NCBI RefSeq assembly: GCF_016623615.1
Contig: NZ_JAEHFX010000006.1
Coordinates: 62,001 to 126,000 of the forward strand
Reading direction: 5' to 3'
DNA from: Adhaeribacter terrigena
GTDB taxonomy: Bacteria; Bacteroidota; Bacteroidia; Cytophagales; Hymenobacteraceae
DNA: 64,000 bases
The translations under genes were made by a program, and so were the position numbers. The notes under the pieces were generated by a model, which was not told the DNA's origin, did no database searches, and was given only the letters and a program-made list of their open reading frames with translations. Within the stretch, counting starts at the first letter, position 1, and the number at the start of each line of letters is the position of its first letter. Below are positions 1 to 9,190 of the stretch, in pieces.

Positions 1-408
1 CAGCCGGTAACCGGGACGTTTTCCCTTTCCATACCAAAACTTTCCGAAACGGAGCAGGTGCTGCGTTACCGCATCAAAGCGCAAAGCAACCTCGGCGAAA
101 TAAGTTATTCGAATACCGAAACCATCGTGCAGGAAGTGAAGATCTTTGTTCCCACGGCTTTTTCTCCCAACAACGACGGTTTGAACGATGTATTTGAAGT
201 AAAAGGCCGTTTTCAGAATAATTTTAGTTTGGTAATTTTGAACCGCTGGGGCCAGATCGTTTTCGAAAGCAAGGACCCGAAAAAAGGCTGGGACGGTAAA
301 ATGAACGGCAAAGAAGCCCCGATCGGTGTTTACGCATACCGCCTGACAGCCATCGATGAAACCGGCAGGAAATACGAAAAAGCCGGCACCCTGACCTTGG
401 TGAAATAA
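1..408 (+). CDS. T9SS type B sorting domain protein, 3' fragment
   Basis: The frame is open from the first base to the TAA at 406-408, so the gene begins outside the window. The last ~90 residues are the gliding motility-associated C-terminal (CHU_C) domain: VPTAFSPNNDGLNDVF, then LNRWGQIVFES, GWDG and APIGVYAYRL, ending in a basic VK. In Bacteroidota this domain sends large cell-surface or secreted proteins through the type IX secretion system. The preceding residues look like the end of a beta-rich repeat domain. The function of the missing part cannot be told. Confidence 0.9.
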   Translation, partial: QPVTGTFSLSIPKLSETEQVLRYRIKAQSNLGEISYSNTETIVQEVKIFVPTAFSPNNDGLNDVFEVKGRFQNNFSLVILNRWGQIVFESKDPKKGWDGKMNGKEAPIGVYAYRLTAIDETGRKYEKAGTLTLVK

Positions 409-409
409 G

Positions 410-525
410 AATGTTCGGATTCTCGCAAGTTCGAATTTTCAAAGATCGTATAAAAGAAAACGACTTAATATTATCTGTTTATAAAATCGAAAATTCGAAC
501 TTCGAATATTCGAAAAATCTAAATA
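410..525. repeat. AT-rich spacer with inverted TTCGAA-type words
   Basis: The left end has TTCGGATTCTCGCAAGTTCG followed by AATTTTC. The right end has GAAAATTCGAACTTCG followed by AATATTCGAA. The two ends are near reverse complements built from the word TTCGAA, so the transcript could fold into a long imperfect hairpin. Confidence 0.6.
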
Positions 526-532
526 CAAAACT

Positions 533-868
533 ATGTTTGATATGATGGGCATGATGGGGAAAATGAAAGAACTCCAGGCCAAAATGAAGGAAGCGCAGGA
601 TAACCTCAAAAACATTACCGTAGAAGCCGAATCGGGCGCAGGCATGGTAAAAGCCAAAGCCAACGGGCAGCGCAAACTCCTGAGCATCGAAATTGATCCG
701 ACTTTGCTAAAAGCTGAAAATGCGGAAATGATCTCGGACCTGGTAGTAGCTGCGGTAAACAAGGCTTTGGATGAAGCCGGGGAAAAAGGCCAGGAAGAGC
801 TCAAAAAACAAACCAGCGGCCTGATGCCCAACATTCCGGGTTTAGACTTGAGCAACTTTGGTTTATAA
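533..868 (+). CDS. ybaB: YbaB/EbfC family nucleoid-associated protein
   Basis: The 111-residue product has the Met-rich start MFDMMGMMGKMKELQ, then a basic amphipathic helix and the conserved LLSIEIDP segment. This is the usual size and layout of YbaB/EbfC, a small dimeric DNA-binding protein often found beside recombination or replication genes. The ATG at 533 is the only sensible start. The next gene begins inside its last codons (11-bp overlap), which suggests translational coupling. Confidence 0.9.
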   Translation: MFDMMGMMGKMKELQAKMKEAQDNLKNITVEAESGAGMVKAKANGQRKLLSIEIDPTLLKAENAEMISDLVVAAVNKALDEAGEKGQEELKKQTSGLMPNIPGLDLSNFGL

Positions 869-1892
869 AGCCGAACATCCCGTTGCCATTGTAATTCTGA
901 ACTGGAACGGCCGGAAATACCTGGAACAATTTTTACCGTCGGTGCTGCAAAACAGCCCCGATTGCGATGTGCTTGTAGCCGATAATGCTTCTACCGACGA
1001 TTCAGTGGCTTTTGTGCGCAGCAATTTTCCGGCGGTAAAAATTATTCAGAATTCCGGCAACCTGGGTTTCTGCGAAGGGTACAACCAGGCCCTGAAACAG
1101 ATCGAGGCGAAGTATTATGTGTTGCTGAATTCGGATGTACAGGTTACGCCGGGCTGGGTTACTCCTATTTTAAATCTGCTGGAAAGTAACCCGAAAATTG
1201 CCGCTGTCCAGCCTAAAATAAAAGCTTTTCACGAGCCTTATTCGCTGGAATATGCCGGCGCCGGTGGCGGGTTTATCGATCATTTTGGTTACCCTTTTTG
1301 CCGCGGTCGTTTGTTCGATACTTTAGAAACCGACAAAGGCCAATATAACGATACAACCGAAATTTTCTGGGCTACGGGCGCGTGTATGTTCGTGCGGGCA
1401 GAATTGTTTCACAAACTGGGCGGGCTGGAACCCAAATTCTTTGCGCACATGGAAGAAATTGACCTGTGCTGGCGTTTGCAGAATGCGGGTTATAAAATTA
1501 TGTACTGCGGGCAGAGTGAAGTCTATCACGTGGGCGGCGGCACCCTGCACAAATCGAATCCGCGCAAAACGTTCCTGAATTTCCGAAACGGTCTGGCTTT
1601 GCTTTACAAAAACCTGCCGGCCGGCGTTTTCTTTTCCACGTTATTTATCCGGGTGTTGCTGGATTGGGTTTCGGCTTTTAAATTTCTGCTTTCGGGGCAA
1701 ACCGGCGATGCGAAAGCCATTATGAAAGCGCAAATGGAGGTTTACAAAAACCTGAATTACTGGAAACAACAAAGAAAAATGCAGCCACTTAAAAAAGATC
1801 TGAACCAATTACAAGGCGTTTATAACGGCAGTATTGTGTGGGAATATTTCGTGCGCGGCCGTAAAACGTTCACTGCTTTGTTTAAAGGCTAA
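858..1892 (+). CDS. Glycosyltransferase family 2 protein
   Basis: The 344-residue product begins AIVILNWNGRKYLEQFLPSV, the nucleotide-sugar binding strand of GT-A enzymes. It continues with ADNASTDDS, a metal-binding NSD triad in LLNSDVQV, ATGACMFVR and HMEEIDLCWRLQNAGY. This is the rhamnosyltransferase-like GT2 pattern. A hydrophobic C-terminal helix may hold it to the membrane. The best start is the TTG at 858, overlapping ybaB by 11 bp. The acceptor sugar is unknown. Confidence 0.88.
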   Translation: MVYKAEHPVAIVILNWNGRKYLEQFLPSVLQNSPDCDVLVADNASTDDSVAFVRSNFPAVKIIQNSGNLGFCEGYNQALKQIEAKYYVLLNSDVQVTPGWVTPILNLLESNPKIAAVQPKIKAFHEPYSLEYAGAGGGFIDHFGYPFCRGRLFDTLETDKGQYNDTTEIFWATGACMFVRAELFHKLGGLEPKFFAHMEEIDLCWRLQNAGYKIMYCGQSEVYHVGGGTLHKSNPRKTFLNFRNGLALLYKNLPAGVFFSTLFIRVLLDWVSAFKFLLSGQTGDAKAIMKAQMEVYKNLNYWKQQRKMQPLKKDLNQLQGVYNGSIVWEYFVRGRKTFTALFKG

Positions 1893-1936
1893 ATGGTTGA
1901 ATGGTTGAATGGCTGAATTGTTAATTTTTTCTCCAG

Positions 1937-1966
1937 AAAATGGTAGGGTTTGGGGCTGAAAAAGTC
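1937..1966 (+). repeat. CGSTA motif copy 1
   Basis: Core TGGTAGGG, A-tract GAAAAAGTC, 13 nt from TA to tract. It lies 45 bp after the glycosyltransferase stop. Confidence 0.7.
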
Positions 1967-2002
1967 GTAAAGAATCTGTAGCACTTTAAAATTAATTCAA
2001 AT

Positions 2003-2052
2003 AAAAAAAGCGCTGCAACTAAGGTTTATACCTTAGTTGCAGCGCTTTTTTT
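2003..2052. terminator. Bidirectional intrinsic terminator
   Basis: A perfect inverted repeat (AAAAAAAGCGCTGCAACTAA, 6-nt loop, reverse complement) has A-runs and T-runs at its two ends. It lies between the convergent glycosyltransferase and PspC genes and can end both transcripts. Confidence 0.9.
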
Positions 2053-2111
2053 ATCGTTAAGCTGCATTCAAAAAAACATTCAGCTTCTTAGCAATTTAAC
2101 TATTAAACAAT

Positions 2112-2330
2112 TTAAAAATCCCAGACGGTACTGCGTTCGCGGCGCATGCTTTTGCGCAGGTTCAGCCAGAATGCCAGAATTAAATATACAATTACCGGCG
2201 AACCGAAAGTCAGGAAAGACAAATAAATAAAAGACAGGCGCACGCTACCGGTAGCAAAACCTAATTTTTCTCCCAGGGCCGTGCAGACGCCAAAAGCCTG
2301 AGATTCAATAAAAAACTGTAGCCTTTTCAT
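2112..2330 (-). CDS. PspC domain small membrane protein
   Basis: The 72-residue product starts MKRLQFFIESQAFGVCTALG, continues with the FATGSVRLSFI turn, then one transmembrane segment (LSFLTFGSPVIVYLILAFWL) and a basic tail. This matches the minimal PspC domain, a membrane-stress sensor family widespread in Bacteroidota as short stand-alone proteins. No other phage-shock gene is adjacent. Confidence 0.85.
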   Translation of the reverse strand: MKRLQFFIESQAFGVCTALGEKLGFATGSVRLSFIYLSFLTFGSPVIVYLILAFWLNLRKSMRRERSTVWDF

Positions 2331-2459
2331 GCTTTAACTAAAATAAAAACCAAGTTAACGAAAAAAAATACGTTTGTCAACCAACTAAATATAAAAAAAA
2401 AGGTATGTATGCGGAAAGAAATTTGTTCGTCTTAGTACGATATTTGCTTTTTCCGAATT

Positions 2460-4259
2460 ATGCAAACCTCCACAATGCGCAAGGCGCGCTATTTATTACT
2501 CGCATTTTCTTCTGTTATACTTACAACCGGCCTTGGCGGTTGCAGCGTTTCGAGCATTTTAAAAAAAGGGCAGGCTGAACAAAAAATTTCGGTAGTACCC
2601 CAGGTGCTCGAAGTGAACGGTGAAAATGTGCTCTTCGAAGTAAAAGCCCAGATTCCCAAAGAACTCATCCAGAAAAAACCGGTTTACAGCATCGATCTGG
2701 TTTATAATTACGGGCCGAAAATGGTGGAACCGATCGGAAAAATGCGTTTTTCTACCGGCGAATTTATTTATGAGAACGATAAGCCAACCATAACCCGCCA
2801 GTATTCCTTTAAATATACGCCCGAAAAATCGCGCGGAAAATTGCTGGCAACGCCCCACGTAGCCAAAGTAAACAAAGCCGGCAAACGCGGTAAAACAACT
2901 GAAATTGCCAGCGGCGTAATCACCACATCTAAACTGGTGGTTAAAAGCAATACCGTTTCGCTGGCGCCCGACGATTACCGCAAAGGAGTTTCGGAGCCCC
3001 AAACCCTAACGTTTTTTTTCGACGAAGGCCAGGCCAAACTGCGCGACTACCTGGGCACAAACATGGGTGTGCTGAAAGAACTGATTGAAAGCAATTATAA
3101 AACCACGCTGGTTGAAATTACGGCCGGTCATTCGCCGGAAGATGCCGACAGCAAAGAATTCCGGTTGCCGCTCAGGCGCGCGCAGGCGCTCGAAAAATAC
3201 TACAAGCACGAGCTAGATGTAAAATCGTATACTAATTCCAGCAAATCGGTGAAATTCCGGGTTATGCCGGTGGTAAGAAACTGGGACCGTTTTCTAAAAC
3301 AGGTACAGCTTTCCGCCCTTTCCCCCGATCAGATCAACGAGATCCTGACGATTGTGAACAGCAATGTTTCCTTTAAAGAAAAAGAGCGCCAACTGGCCAA
3401 ACTCGATTCTTACGAATACCTGCAGCTTTACGTGTACCCCACTTTGCGCTACGCCGACGTAAGGATCACGTATGAAATTCCGCAAAAAAAAGATTCGGAA
3501 ATTTACCTGCTTTCTAAAAAGATCGTGGAAAACCGCATCGATTCGGATAAACTGACCGAGGAAGAACTGCGTTATTCTGCTACTTTAACCCCGCTGCTTT
3601 CCGAAAAACTTAAAATTTACCAGGCCGCCGCTGAAAACACCATGAAATGGCAGGCTTTCAATAACTTAGGGGTTACTTATATTCAATTGGCGCAGCAGGC
3701 TTTAAAACCGGAGATCCGCGAGAAATTACTAAAAGAAGCCATAATAAATTTAACCTATGCCAGCCACCGCAACCCAACCGCACAGCTTTTTTACAACCTC
3801 GGTTCGGCGCACCATATCCAGGGAAATTATTTAGAAGCTTTGCGGAGCTACGATTATGCCATAAAACTGGGCGGCCGGGTAGAAATGCTGCAACAGGTTT
3901 TTGCCGATAAAGCGGCCCTGGAAATTGAGATCGGGCAGTTAGACGATGCCGTTACCAGCCTGGCCTATGCGGCTCCGGGTTACCAAACGCTCATGAACAA
4001 GGCGCTGCTGTATACGCTGAAAGGAAATTACCAGGATTCTAAAACTTTTTACGAAGAAGCGCTGGCCCTGAAACCGAACGATGCCCTGGCGCATTACTGC
4101 CTGGCCGTGATCGCAGCCCGCACCAACCAGGAAAACGACCTGGCCCTGCATTTGCGCAAAGCCACCCAGCTCGAAAAAAACCTGACCGCCAAAGCCATAG
4201 ACGATCCTGAATTCCGGGCTTACGTGAAAACGCCGGTTTTCCGGGAAGCTGTAAAATAA
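2460..4259 (+). CDS. Lipoprotein with OmpA-like and TPR regions
   Basis: The 599-residue product has a type II signal peptide with lipobox LGGC (Cys ~28). A beta-rich region follows to ~170. Residues ~180-260 carry an OmpA-C-like pattern ([20 protein letters not shown], then [10 protein letters not shown]). At least four TPR-like helical pairs lie at ~390-580 ([53 protein letters not shown]). It is probably an outer-membrane-anchored periplasmic scaffold. An OmpA-like module upstream of TPRs is the reverse of the usual order, and the OmpA match is weak. Confidence 0.75.
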   Translation: MQTSTMRKARYLLLAFSSVILTTGLGGCSVSSILKKGQAEQKISVVPQVLEVNGENVLFEVKAQIPKELIQKKPVYSIDLVYNYGPKMVEPIGKMRFSTGEFIYENDKPTITRQYSFKYTPEKSRGKLLATPHVAKVNKAGKRGKTTEIASGVITTSKLVVKSNTVSLAPDDYRKGVSEPQTLTFFFDEGQAKLRDYLGTNMGVLKELIESNYKTTLVEITAGHSPEDADSKEFRLPLRRAQALEKYYKHELDVKSYTNSSKSVKFRVMPVVRNWDRFLKQVQLSALSPDQINEILTIVNSNVSFKEKERQLAKLDSYEYLQLYVYPTLRYADVRITYEIPQKKDSEIYLLSKKIVENRIDSDKLTEEELRYSATLTPLLSEKLKIYQAAAENTMKWQAFNNLGVTYIQLAQQALKPEIREKLLKEAIINLTYASHRNPTAQLFYNLGSAHHIQGNYLEALRSYDYAIKLGGRVEMLQQVFADKAALEIEIGQLDDAVTSLAYAAPGYQTLMNKALLYTLKGNYQDSKTFYEEALALKPNDALAHYCLAVIAARTNQENDLALHLRKATQLEKNLTAKAIDDPEFRAYVKTPVFREAVK

Positions 4260-4266
4260 GGTTTCA

Positions 4267-4296
4267 GACTTTTTAAAGCTTTTTCCCTACCGTTTT
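4267..4296 (-). repeat. CGSTA motif copy 2
   Basis: Read on the minus strand: core CGGTAGGG, A-tract AAAAAGTCTG. It starts 8 bp after the lipoprotein stop. Confidence 0.75.
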
Positions 4297-4338
4297 CACA
4301 GTTGCTGCCCGAAACCTGCGGATAATTCGTTTCTAAAA

Positions 4339-4368
4339 TTGGTTTTTGCGAGAGTTATCGTAATTTTA
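4339..4368 (+). promoter_or_regulatory. Possible promoter of pdhB
   Basis: TTG at 4339-4341, a 19-nt spacer, and TAATTTTA at 4361-4368 resemble the Bacteroidota -33/-7 pair, with the last base of the -7 box not matching. It lies 28 nt upstream of the pdhB ATG. Confidence 0.4.
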
Positions 4369-4395
4369 CCTTTCGATAGAAAACAAGATTTAGAA

Positions 4396-5379
4396 ATGCG
4401 TACGATACAATTCCGTGAAGCCCTTCGGGAAGCCATGAGTGAAGAAATGCGCCGCGATGAGCGGGTATTTTTAATGGGCGAAGAAGTGGCAGAATATAAT
4501 GGCGCTTACAAAGTTAGCCAGGGCATGCTCGATGAATTCGGCGCCAAACGCGTGATCGATACTCCTATTGCCGAACTTGGTTTTGCCGGTATTGGAGTGG
4601 GTGCTGCAGCAAATGGCCTGAAACCGATCATCGAATTCATGACCTTTAACTTCTCGCTGGTAGCAATTGACCAGGTGATCAACTCGGCGGCCAAAATGAT
4701 GTCGATGTCAGGCGGTCAGTATTCCTGCCCGATCGTTTTCCGCGGCCCGACCGGTAACGCCGGTATGTTATCTTCGCAGCACTCCCAGAATTTCGAGAAC
4801 TGGTACGCCAACTGCCCCGGCCTGAAAGTAGTGGTTCCTTCTAACCCTTACGATGCCAAAGGTTTGCTTAAAGCCTCAATCCGCGACGAAGATCCGGTTA
4901 TTTTTATGGAATCGGAGCTGATGTACGGCGATAAAGGCGAAGTGCCGGAAGAAGAATACCTGATCCCGATCGGCGTGGCTGACGTGAAACGTGAAGGCGA
5001 AGACGTTACCATTGTTTCGTTCGGTAAAATGATGAAAGTGGCTTTGGCAGCGGCCGAAGAACTGGCAAAAGAAAATATTTCGGTAGAAGTTGTAGACCTG
5101 CGTACCGTTCGCCCGATCGATTTTGAAACGGTACTAAAATCGGTTAAGAAAACCAACCGCGTGGTAGTAGTGGAAGAAGCCTGGCCGTTGGCCTCTATTT
5201 CTTCTGAAATTGCCTACAACGTGCAACGCAATGCCTTCGATTATTTAGATGCTCCTGTAGTACGCGTAACCTGTATGGATGTGCCGTTACCTTACGCCCC
5301 TACCCTGATTGAAGCTTCTTTACCAAATGTAGCACGCACGGTAAAAGCTATAAAAGAGGTAATGTATCAGAAAGCATAA
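4396..5379 (+). CDS. pdhB: Pyruvate dehydrogenase E1 component subunit beta
   Basis: The 327-residue product begins [20 protein letters not shown] and carries [50 protein letters not shown] and [14 protein letters not shown], all typical of the thiamine-diphosphate E1 beta subunit. With E1 alpha it decarboxylates pyruvate and acetylates the lipoyl domain of E2. An upstream in-frame start adds 19 unconserved residues, so the ATG at 4396 is preferred. E1 alpha and E2 are not in the window. Confidence 0.93.
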   Translation: MRTIQFREALREAMSEEMRRDERVFLMGEEVAEYNGAYKVSQGMLDEFGAKRVIDTPIAELGFAGIGVGAAANGLKPIIEFMTFNFSLVAIDQVINSAAKMMSMSGGQYSCPIVFRGPTGNAGMLSSQHSQNFENWYANCPGLKVVVPSNPYDAKGLLKASIRDEDPVIFMESELMYGDKGEVPEEEYLIPIGVADVKREGEDVTIVSFGKMMKVALAAAEELAKENISVEVVDLRTVRPIDFETVLKSVKKTNRVVVVEEAWPLASISSEIAYNVQRNAFDYLDAPVVRVTCMDVPLPYAPTLIEASLPNVARTVKAIKEVMYQKA

Positions 5380-5401
5380 ATAGGTAATTTACAATATTTA
5401 G

Positions 5402-5438
5402 AAAACGACAACTTTAAAATGGGTTGTCGTTTTTTTTG
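5402..5438 (+). terminator. Intrinsic terminator of pdhB
   Basis: The stem AAAACGACAAC / GGTTGTCGTTTT is followed by a run of T, 22 bp after the pdhB stop. Confidence 0.85.
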
Positions 5439-5713
5439 TTCTATATTTTATCGCACACTTTTAGACAAAAGGTTAATCCTTACCACTTTATAAACATTAC
5501 AACCTACCATGCTTTTCCAGCTATTCACCACTTTTACAGTTGGTTATTCAAAATATTTTTTAAAATTTGGCATTCCCTTAGACTTTTTTCAGGGAATACG
5601 TATAAACACCCAACACCCGGCAAACTTGAAAAATTTATAATCAGGTTTAATACAATAAAATTTATTTCTGGCGAGTTATTAAACAAAAATGCTTTCAGTT
5701 TCGCTCTTTAAAT
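5439..5713. other. AT-rich spacer, no gene seen
   Basis: A reading frame at 5424-5711 crosses the pdhB terminator, is rich in Phe/His/Lys and matches no pattern I know. I treat it as chance. The spacer presumably holds the promoter of the STAS gene, but I see no clear TAnnTTTG box. Confidence 0.5.
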
Positions 5714-6073
5714 ATGCAAATCCACACCCAAATTCAGCAAAACAGCTACATTGTTGCTTTAAATGGCAGCATAAATGCAGAAACAACTATCACTGTGCAG
5801 GAAGTTTTGCTAGAAGCGCTGCAATATAAGCCAAAAGAAGTAATGGTAGATTGTGAAGCCCTTCAGGAGGTATCGCCGAAAAGCCTGAAATCTTTTATTT
5901 CTACGGTGCGGAGTCTGCAGCGGAATAAGATAGATTTTGTGCTCATCAGTGTCAATGAGCAGTTGCACCATCTTTTTGCTTGTGCCGGCGTGAATACTTT
6001 TACCAACAGCATTTCATCTACCAGCCTGATCGCCGATAATGGCCAGTGCGATATTTATTTCCGGAAGCTTTAA
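5714..6073 (+). CDS. STAS domain protein (anti-sigma factor antagonist-like)
   Basis: The 119-residue product is a single STAS fold: a first strand (SYIVALNGSINAETTITVQE), then EVMVDCEALQEVSPKSLKSF at the phospho-acceptor loop, a helix, and FVLISVNEQLHHLFACAGV. Stand-alone STAS proteins of this size usually bind an anti-sigma kinase and are controlled by phosphorylation of a Ser/Thr in that loop (here SPKS). No kinase or sigma factor is adjacent, so the partner is unknown. Confidence 0.8.
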   Translation: MQIHTQIQQNSYIVALNGSINAETTITVQEVLLEALQYKPKEVMVDCEALQEVSPKSLKSFISTVRSLQRNKIDFVLISVNEQLHHLFACAGVNTFTNSISSTSLIADNGQCDIYFRKL

Positions 6074-6097
6074 ATTATAACCTACTTCCTGCTGGAA

Positions 6098-6130
6098 AGC
6101 ACTTTTCGGGCTTAAAACCCTACCGTTTTT
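6098..6130 (-). repeat. CGSTA motif copy 3
   Basis: Read on the minus strand: core CGGTAGGG, TTTT tract, then GAAAAGTG. It sits 24 bp after the methyltransferase stop. Confidence 0.75.
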
Positions 6131-6153
6131 TACAAAAGAAGCCGCTCTTTTTA

Positions 6154-6870
6154 TTACGCAAGCGTCAGTTTTGCCAGGTATTCGCCGTTTTCGCCTTCAA
6201 ATAAACCTTCAGTTTTAAAACCGGCTTCGGCAGCAGAATCGCTAAGCAGGGCAAAATCTACAAACAGCCAGGGAAAAGCATTGCCCCTGGAATTCTGAAA
6301 AGCCATCTGGTATTCCACTTCGCCGTAGTAACCGCTGTTCAGATCCAGCACTACCGAGCCATCTTCCTCCTCGAACATATACAGAATATCCGACGATTCG
6401 AGCAAAATTTGTCCGCCCGGCTTCAGCATGGTTTTTAAGTGCGCAAAAAATACCGGCAATTTTAAAATTTTTCCGGCCAGGCCAATCCCGTTCATCAATA
6501 ATAAGATCGTATCGAACTGTTCCGTTGGTCTGAAATTCCAGAAATCGGCCTGCACCACGTTTTTAATGCCGCGCTTTTGCATTACTGCAACTGCCTTTGG
6601 CGAAATATCGAGGGCGGTAACGTTAAAACCATTTTGCTGTAACCAAAGCGCGTGGCTTCCGGCTCCGGCTCCCAGGTCTAAAACGTGGCCGGTGCATTCC
6701 TGCAAAGCCAGTTGCTCCAGCTCCGGCATTTGCTCAAAACCCCGGAAAAGGTAAGTCACCGGAATTATGTCGTCTTCGGCAATATTGGAAATTACGGTAA
6801 TGGCAGCATCGGTTTTTCCGTTCTGGAAGGCTTCGAGGGCTTCGCCCATCGGGTCAGAAAATGGTATCAT
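6154..6870 (-). CDS. Class I SAM-dependent methyltransferase
   Basis: The 238-residue product has motif I HVLDLGAGAGSHALWLQQNG, motif II NVTALDISPKAVAVM, VVQADFWNF and the motif IV-like FDTILLLMNGIGLAG, the standard Rossmann methyltransferase core. The N-terminal ~65 residues form a cap and the C-terminus (LLSDSAAEAGFKTE, GLFEGENGEYLAKL) closes the sheet. The substrate cannot be told. It is transcribed alone. Confidence 0.85.
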   Translation of the reverse strand: MIPFSDPMGEALEAFQNGKTDAAITVISNIAEDDIIPVTYLFRGFEQMPELEQLALQECTGHVLDLGAGAGSHALWLQQNGFNVTALDISPKAVAVMQKRGIKNVVQADFWNFRPTEQFDTILLLMNGIGLAGKILKLPVFFAHLKTMLKPGGQILLESSDILYMFEEEDGSVVLDLNSGYYGEVEYQMAFQNSRGNAFPWLFVDFALLSDSAAEAGFKTEGLFEGENGEYLAKLTLA

Positions 6871-6935
6871 TTGGCGGGCTAAAAGTCAAAATTACAACTA
6901 TTATTCCTTAAAACCGGAAATTGCCTTTCAGGCCA

Positions 6936-6968
6936 TAAAAAAGGCCTCACAATTTTGCGAAGCCTTTC
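6936..6968 (-). terminator. Intrinsic terminator of the CHRD gene
   Basis: On the minus strand the stem AAAGGC-TC / GA-GCCTTTTTT ends in a T-run, 21 bp after the stop of the CHRD gene. Confidence 0.75.
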
Positions 6969-6989
6969 CTAAAATCTGCTGCTTAACCC

Positions 6990-8840
6990 TTATTCTTTCA
7001 CCAGCCGGTTTATGGTTCTGATTTCACCGGAAGTAAATTCCAGCTGATAAATTCCTTTCGTTAAAAAACCAAGTTCTAAAGCAATTACATTTTTACCGGC
7101 CGGCACTTTTAAGGCATTTTCATATACCGTTTTGCCCAAAACATCGGTGATTCGGATCACGCCTTCCTGGGTTTTATCTACTTCAAGTTTCAGCTTAAAA
7201 ATTTGGGAAGAAGGGTTGGGATAAACAGTGGCCGCCGTTAAAGCCAGCAGATCGGAGCGTACGCCTAATATTTTTGATAAATTCCTGGCTCCCCGTAAAA
7301 CCTGACCTCTGATTTCGCCAGACGGGTTAGCCGCCGTGTGCACATTTACATACATACTATCGCTGCGGAACTGTACGGAATTGCGGGTTGTAAAAGGCGG
7401 CGTGCTTCCGGCGTGCCAGTAACCGGCTGCGGCTGTTGGGTTCGTAGTATTATTGAAAGACGGCGTCAGATTAAATATTACCGGCCCGGCAACCCCAAAT
7501 TTACCCAAATGAAAATGCGCTGCCGTTGCCGGCCCACTTAAACCGCTCCAGACCATCATGTAATGGGCATTGGTCTGATCGCGGTCTATAGAAACCAGGC
7601 CGCTACCGCTGGCAGGAGTATTAACCGGAGGAACTTCCTGTTTTCCGTTCATTACCAAAGTATAGCCTTCGCGTGAAAGCCGGTAAACCTGCCCCCTAAT
7701 TTCCCCGGAAGGATTGGCAGCAGTGTGCACGTTCAGGTACATATCTCCGGTCAGGAACATATTTACGGTATTGGCCGGCAAACCTGCCAGCGGTAATTTG
7801 CCCAAAATGCGGTTTCCGGAAATAAAAGGGGTTAAATTGATGGCAATTGGCCCGGCTACGCCTACGGCTCCGGTATGAAAATGCGCAGCCGACATTGGTC
7901 CGCTTAACCCCGTCATCATCGCAGCTACTTCCAGACTATCGAGGGTAGCATTTATTCTAACCCCGGCAACGCCTTTGGCATTGGTGGCAACGGGCGGCAC
8001 TTCCTGCGCACCGTCCAGATGGGCATCCATTAAAATTCCTTTCGGCATAAAAAGCTGCCCCCTGATCTCCCCATTCGGATTTGCCGCGGTATGAATATTG
8101 ATGTAAACGGTTCCGGCTAATAAAGCTGCTAAAAATGGTGTCGGATCGCCTTCGCCTACTATTTCGTTGCCGGAAACCATGGTGGTAAGATTGAGCACAA
8201 CCGGTCCGGATACTCCAATAGCGCCCGTATGCAAATGTGCACCGGTAACGGCTCCGCTCAACCCTTCGAAAATTACGTGCACTTTAATTTTACTCCGGTC
8301 CTGAGAAAGCAGGAAAGTTCCGATCCCGGTTGCTGTGGTAGCTACCGGCGGCACTTCCTGTAAACCATTTAAAAGCGCTATAAAACCGTGATCGGTTTCA
8401 AGCATGATCTGCCCGCGTATTTCGCCGGAAGGGTTAGCGGCAGTATGCACGTTTACATAATAAACGCCCTGCAAATGTTTGGTAATAACCGCCGGCGTTA
8501 AGGCCGCGCCGGTAATATAGCCGCTTATCAGGTTACCTTTAATAAATGGAACAAGGTCTATTACTACCGGGCCGGCTACGCCAGGCAAGCCTTCATGAAT
8601 ATGTGCCGCGGTAATAGGCCCGCTTAAACCTGCAACCGATACATTCACATAAAGCGTATCGCGGGTTCCGTTCAGCATAAAACTTCCCACCCCGGTGGCA
8701 GTGGTTGTAACGGCCGGAACCTCCTGTGCACCATCTAGTTTAGCAGAGAATAAAAGATTGGGGCTAAGATGGGCTGCAAAACCCGCTACCGGTAAAAAGC
8801 AGCAGATCAGTATTAATATTCCTGCGTAAATTCTTTTCAT
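6990..8840 (-). CDS. Secreted protein with four CHRD domains and T9SS type A sorting signal
   Basis: The 616-residue product has a signal peptide (1-22) and four tandem CHRD domains (~28-148, 150-270, 272-392, 393-520). Each opens with LNG/LDGxQEVPxV, has HIHxGxxGVAGPV in the middle and ends VHTAANPSGEIRGQ. The tail (~540-616) starts with VYPNPSSQIF and ends IYQLEFTSGEIRTINRLVKE, a type A T9SS sorting domain. CHRD is named after animal chordin; its bacterial role is unknown. The conserved His pairs suggest metal or ligand binding. It is expected on the surface or outside the cell. Confidence 0.93.
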   Translation of the reverse strand: MKRIYAGILILICCFLPVAGFAAHLSPNLLFSAKLDGAQEVPAVTTTATGVGSFMLNGTRDTLYVNVSVAGLSGPITAAHIHEGLPGVAGPVVIDLVPFIKGNLISGYITGAALTPAVITKHLQGVYYVNVHTAANPSGEIRGQIMLETDHGFIALLNGLQEVPPVATTATGIGTFLLSQDRSKIKVHVIFEGLSGAVTGAHLHTGAIGVSGPVVLNLTTMVSGNEIVGEGDPTPFLAALLAGTVYINIHTAANPNGEIRGQLFMPKGILMDAHLDGAQEVPPVATNAKGVAGVRINATLDSLEVAAMMTGLSGPMSAAHFHTGAVGVAGPIAINLTPFISGNRILGKLPLAGLPANTVNMFLTGDMYLNVHTAANPSGEIRGQVYRLSREGYTLVMNGKQEVPPVNTPASGSGLVSIDRDQTNAHYMMVWSGLSGPATAAHFHLGKFGVAGPVIFNLTPSFNNTTNPTAAAGYWHAGSTPPFTTRNSVQFRSDSMYVNVHTAANPSGEIRGQVLRGARNLSKILGVRSDLLALTAATVYPNPSSQIFKLKLEVDKTQEGVIRITDVLGKTVYENALKVPAGKNVIALELGFLTKGIYQLEFTSGEIRTINRLVKE

Positions 8841-9132
8841 AGTCTAATCAATTAGAAATGGATATAAAACGATTTAGTAAAATACCTTGAAGGAACAGAG
8901 AACAGTCCAAAAACCAGATCGGAAGCAGTATGAGCAGTTTTCAGGCTTAAAACCCTGCCGGTTTAACAGGTGGAAATCTTAAATGAATCTTCACATATTT
9001 CAAAAGCAGTTGTACTTAAGCTCAAATTCTGAGGCCATATTTTTTTAGTGTTGCCTCAATTCCAAAGTAAAACCGCTTTGGAGGCAATTTGTTGCTGCAA
9101 CTTAATCGTTTGGAAGGTTTTTATACAATTAA
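8841..9132. other. Spacer between divergent CHRD and deaminase genes
   Basis: This should contain the CHRD gene promoter, but I see no clear match to it. It also holds one degenerate CGSTA motif copy. I see no gene. Confidence 0.5.
8934..8966 (-). repeat. CGSTA motif copy 4 (degenerate)
   Basis: Core CGGCAGGG, with TA replaced by CA, then a TTTT tract and GAAAACTG at the usual distance. The copy lies in a 350-bp spacer. Confidence 0.5.
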
Positions 9133-9164
9133 TTGAAAAGTAGCGTGCCGGTTTTGTATTTTTG
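9133..9164 (+). promoter_or_regulatory. Promoter of guanine deaminase gene
   Basis: TTG at 9133-9135, a 21-nt spacer, then TATTTTTG at 9157-9164 match the Bacteroidota TTG / TAnnTTTG promoter. The start codon follows 26 nt after the -7 box. Confidence 0.7.
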
Positions 9165-9190
9165 CCGGCTATTTAATTTTATAATTGCTT

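Larger units (their letters stand above)
1891..2118. repeat. Spacer with inverted TTGAATGG-type words
   Basis: The left end has tandem words (TGGTTGAATGGTTGAATGGC, then TGAATTGTTAA). The right end (2090-2118) has AGCAATTTAACTATTAAACA, then ATTTAAAA, roughly the reverse complement. A motif copy (1937) and a terminator hairpin (2003) lie between the ends. Confidence 0.5.

Noticed and set aside
5424-5711. 95-codon open frame after pdhB
   Set aside because: It starts inside the terminator hairpin, has low-complexity Phe/His/Lys-rich sequence and no recognisable pattern or start context.
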